A stretch of 6,214 bases of DNA, from positions 1 to 6,214 of the forward strand of contig JACQWN010000037.1 in assembly GCA_016209245.1 (NCBI GenBank), read 5' to 3'. The notes below the pieces were generated by a model. That model was not told the DNA's origin. It saw nothing but the letters and a program-made list of their open reading frames with translations, and searched no databases. The position numbers and the translations under genes were made by a program. Positions within the stretch are counted from its first letter, which is position 1. Every line of letters begins with the position of its first letter. This stretch comes from Bacteroidia bacterium (GTDB taxonomy: Bacteria > Bacteroidota > Bacteroidia > Bacteroidales > BM523). This document shows positions 4,755 to 6,214 of the stretch, piece after piece.

Positions 4755-6214
4755 AATCCACAATAATTTTCCTGACAAATCTCTCTTGTTCCGATTCAAT
4801 CACAGCGATATAGATACCTTTTCCATATCCTGTAAGCTCAAGACTTAGTTGTTGAGAATTTGTAAAGATCCTCTCATATTTTTCAAAAACAAGCTCTCCA
4901 AGAAAGCTAAAAATTTTAATATTGACTTGTTTTTTAGCCATTCCATATAACATAATATTGATTTTTCCGTTGCCTGGATTTGGCCATAGAATAAGAGCGG
5001 GTTTAATATTTTCAGAAGTTTCTAAAGCTGTCAGCAAATTGTTCCATTTATAAATGCCTCCCTGAGTAGCGTTTGTATTAAAACCTCCCGCCCAGCCCGT
5101 ATAGTCATCTTTGAACCGGCAGGATATATACAGAGTTCCCTGATCTATCTGTATCCAGGTAGCGCCATAATCTTCAGTATATGATGAACCTGGATTTGAG
5201 CCGGTATTATCCCTGCCAACCGAAACGTACTTACCGGCAACATTAGGAATAGCTGCCATATCGGTATAATACTGACCGGCGCCTGTTGTTGCACTATTCC
5301 ATGTATTACCGCCGTTATTAGTAATAGCCATTTGAAATGCCGTAACAACGCCGGTTCCTGTTTCAAAAGTTACCTGAATAGCAATACCATTGTTTGCATC
5401 ATTAAAAGCGATATCACTAAAATCGGTGAACCCGGATATTTGAGTTACTGCCCAAGTAGCGCCCCGGTCGGTCGTTTTATAAACACGCCCCTTGTTTGTA
5501 GCAAACCATAAATTGTCGCCAAAAGCATCATACATATTGGTATAACCATATTCTCCCGTAAGATTTGCAGGAATATTCACCTGGGCGATACGCACCCATG
5601 TCGTTCCCCCATTATTTGTAGTATAAATCTCGAAATACCCTCCATTCGGGTCGCCCATGCAAAGACCATTATTTGCATCGAAAAAATGAATAATATCCGG
5701 GAAAGCCGCTGTACCGGCAAAAGTAGCAGTAGTTTGTTTTGTCCATGTTGTTCCACCGTTGTTAGTATAAAATATTCCTGCGTCGCCTGCAGTACTGTTG
5801 CTGCTGTACATTGCAACATAAGCTGTTGTTCCGTTGACTGCTGTGATACATGCCGGAACATTATTCGCAGGTGTACCTCCGATTGTTCCAGGTGTGAATG
5901 TACTTCCTCCGTTTGTTGTACGCGTAAATTCTTTTAATACGGCGCCTGTTGAACCGTTATTGGCTATTCCCCAGCAAGTATTATTATCCACGACTGAAAG
6001 ATAGATCACTCCGCGTGAAGCCGTGGTGAATGCGCTTGCTTGTTGTATCCATTCGCATGTTGGTGCAGGAGTAACAGTGATATAGCCGGTTTTAGTTTCC
6101 GTATCGGTTTCACTGTTAGAATTTGTTACCGTTAAACTTACATTATAGGTCCCAACCGAATTATAAGTAATTGCCGGTGGCGTTTCGCCGGAATAAGAAC
6201 CTGGCGTTCCACCC
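4753..6214 (-). CDS. T9SS-secreted protein with PKD domain, Asp-box propeller and C-terminal sorting domain (5' part outside window)
   Basis: The frame is open from the right edge to TAA at 4753-4755, giving 486 visible residues; the GTG at 6007-6009 is internal, not the start. Visible domains: the end of a PKD domain (residues 1-49: GGTPGSYSG, then TYNSVGTYNVSLTVTNSNSE and GYITVTP); a repeat region (about 55-395) with six Asp-box/BNR motifs TTNGGSTF, TNNGGTTW (twice), TTDRGATW, TNNGGNTW and TEDYGATW at nt 5919-5896, 5766-5743, 5619-5596, 5475-5452, 5322-5299 and 5178-5155. Their spacing is a regular 48-51 residues, indicating a propeller of six or seven blades. The C-terminus (nt about 4998-4756) is a T9SS type A sorting domain: LWPNPGNGKINI, then IFSFLGELVF, GYGKGIYIAVIE and VRKIIVD. 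The protein is predicted to be secreted through T9SS and anchored at the cell surface. It is a surface propeller, perhaps binding; enzymatic activity cannot be concluded from Asp-boxes. Its gene converges on the nuclease operon with only 30 bp between stop codons. Confidence 0.9.
   Translation of the reverse strand, partial: GGTPGSYSGETPPAITYNSVGTYNVSLTVTNSNSETDTETKTGYITVTPAPTCEWIQQASAFTTASRGVIYLSVVDNNTCWGIANNGSTGAVLKEFTRTTNGGSTFTPGTIGGTPANNVPACITAVNGTTAYVAMYSSNSTAGDAGIFYTNNGGTTWTKQTTATFAGTAAFPDIIHFFDANNGLCMGDPNGGYFEIYTTNNGGTTWVRIAQVNIPANLTGEYGYTNMYDAFGDNLWFATNKGRVYKTTDRGATWAVTQISGFTDFSDIAFNDANNGIAIQVTFETGTGVVTAFQMAITNNGGNTWNSATTGAGQYYTDMAAIPNVAGKYVSVGRDNTGSNPGSSYTEDYGATWIQIDQGTLYISCRFKDDYTGWAGGFNTNATQGGIYKWNNLLTALETSENIKPALILWPNPGNGKINIMLYGMAKKQVNIKIFSFLGELVFEKYERIFTNSQQLSLELTGYGKGIYIAVIESEQERFVRKIIVD

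Larger units (their letters stand above)
4671..4766 (+). other. Alternative-frame coding remnant at the 3' end of the DUF2442 gene
   Basis: In the frame shifted by one relative to the DUF2442 gene, the sequence reads NVEKYNKADVQKGGNRII, continues YSMSGIPDIFNPQ and ends in TAA at 4764-4766. Composition and codon use look coding, in contrast to the DUF2442 frame over the same bases. In this frame a TGA at 4650-4652 closes the upstream side, and no start codon precedes the segment. It therefore reads as a tail reached by a frameshift from the DUF2442 gene (one missing base near 4669-4671), or as a fragment of another gene. I do not recognise the peptide. It would overlap the stop of the convergent T9SS gene by 14 nt. 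Confidence 0.35.

Noticed and set aside
5686..5937. Plus-strand 83-codon frame rich in cysteine
   Set aside because: It is the antisense of the Asp-box repeats of the T9SS protein; the cysteines come from complementing repeated Thr/Ala/Asn codons, and no start context or family supports it.

Overview
This AT-rich window has the hallmarks of a Bacteroidota (Bacteroidetes) chromosome. It encodes a TonB-dependent outer-membrane receptor with an N-terminal carboxypeptidase-regulatory-like domain, a secreted protein ending in a type IX secretion (T9SS) sorting domain, and an SBBP-type beta-propeller protein. TAnnTTTG-like -7 promoter elements precede two genes, and there are no clear Shine-Dalgarno sites. 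Genus or species cannot be assigned from the sequence.

Layout. Positions 1-369 (minus) hold the N-terminus of a secreted SBBP-repeat protein that runs off the left edge. Positions 564-2954 (minus) hold a complete TonB-dependent receptor transcribed toward it. The 194-bp gap between them is almost wholly filled by a 168-bp MITE-like insertion (390-557), with 14-bp terminal inverted repeats and a perfect 6-bp target duplication, AATGTA. Removing the element and one TSD copy leaves the two genes 20 nt apart, so they were probably one operon before the insertion. Positions 2955-3392 form a divergent intergenic region dominated by a second palindromic element (3022-3315), in which 22-bp inverted repeats enclose a pair of REP-like hairpins.

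Positions 3393-4722 (plus) form a compact three-gene unit: an Rpn/PDDEXK_2-family nuclease, a DUF4160 protein starting directly at its stop codon, and an overlapping DUF2442-like small protein. The last pair resembles a toxin-antitoxin-type couple, although this is unproven. The DUF2442 gene looks incomplete: the N-terminal half of the domain is missing, and its 3' end reads better in another frame. A Xer/dif-like core lies across its stop codon. Positions 4753-6214 (minus) hold the C-terminal 486 residues of a T9SS-secreted protein with a PKD domain, a six-motif Asp-box (BNR-like) propeller and a C-terminal sorting domain.

The receptor and the two secreted proteins are ordinary cell-surface genes of this phylum. 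The accessory interest lies in the two nested palindromic elements, the nuclease/DUF4160/DUF2442 unit and the disturbed 3' end of that unit.
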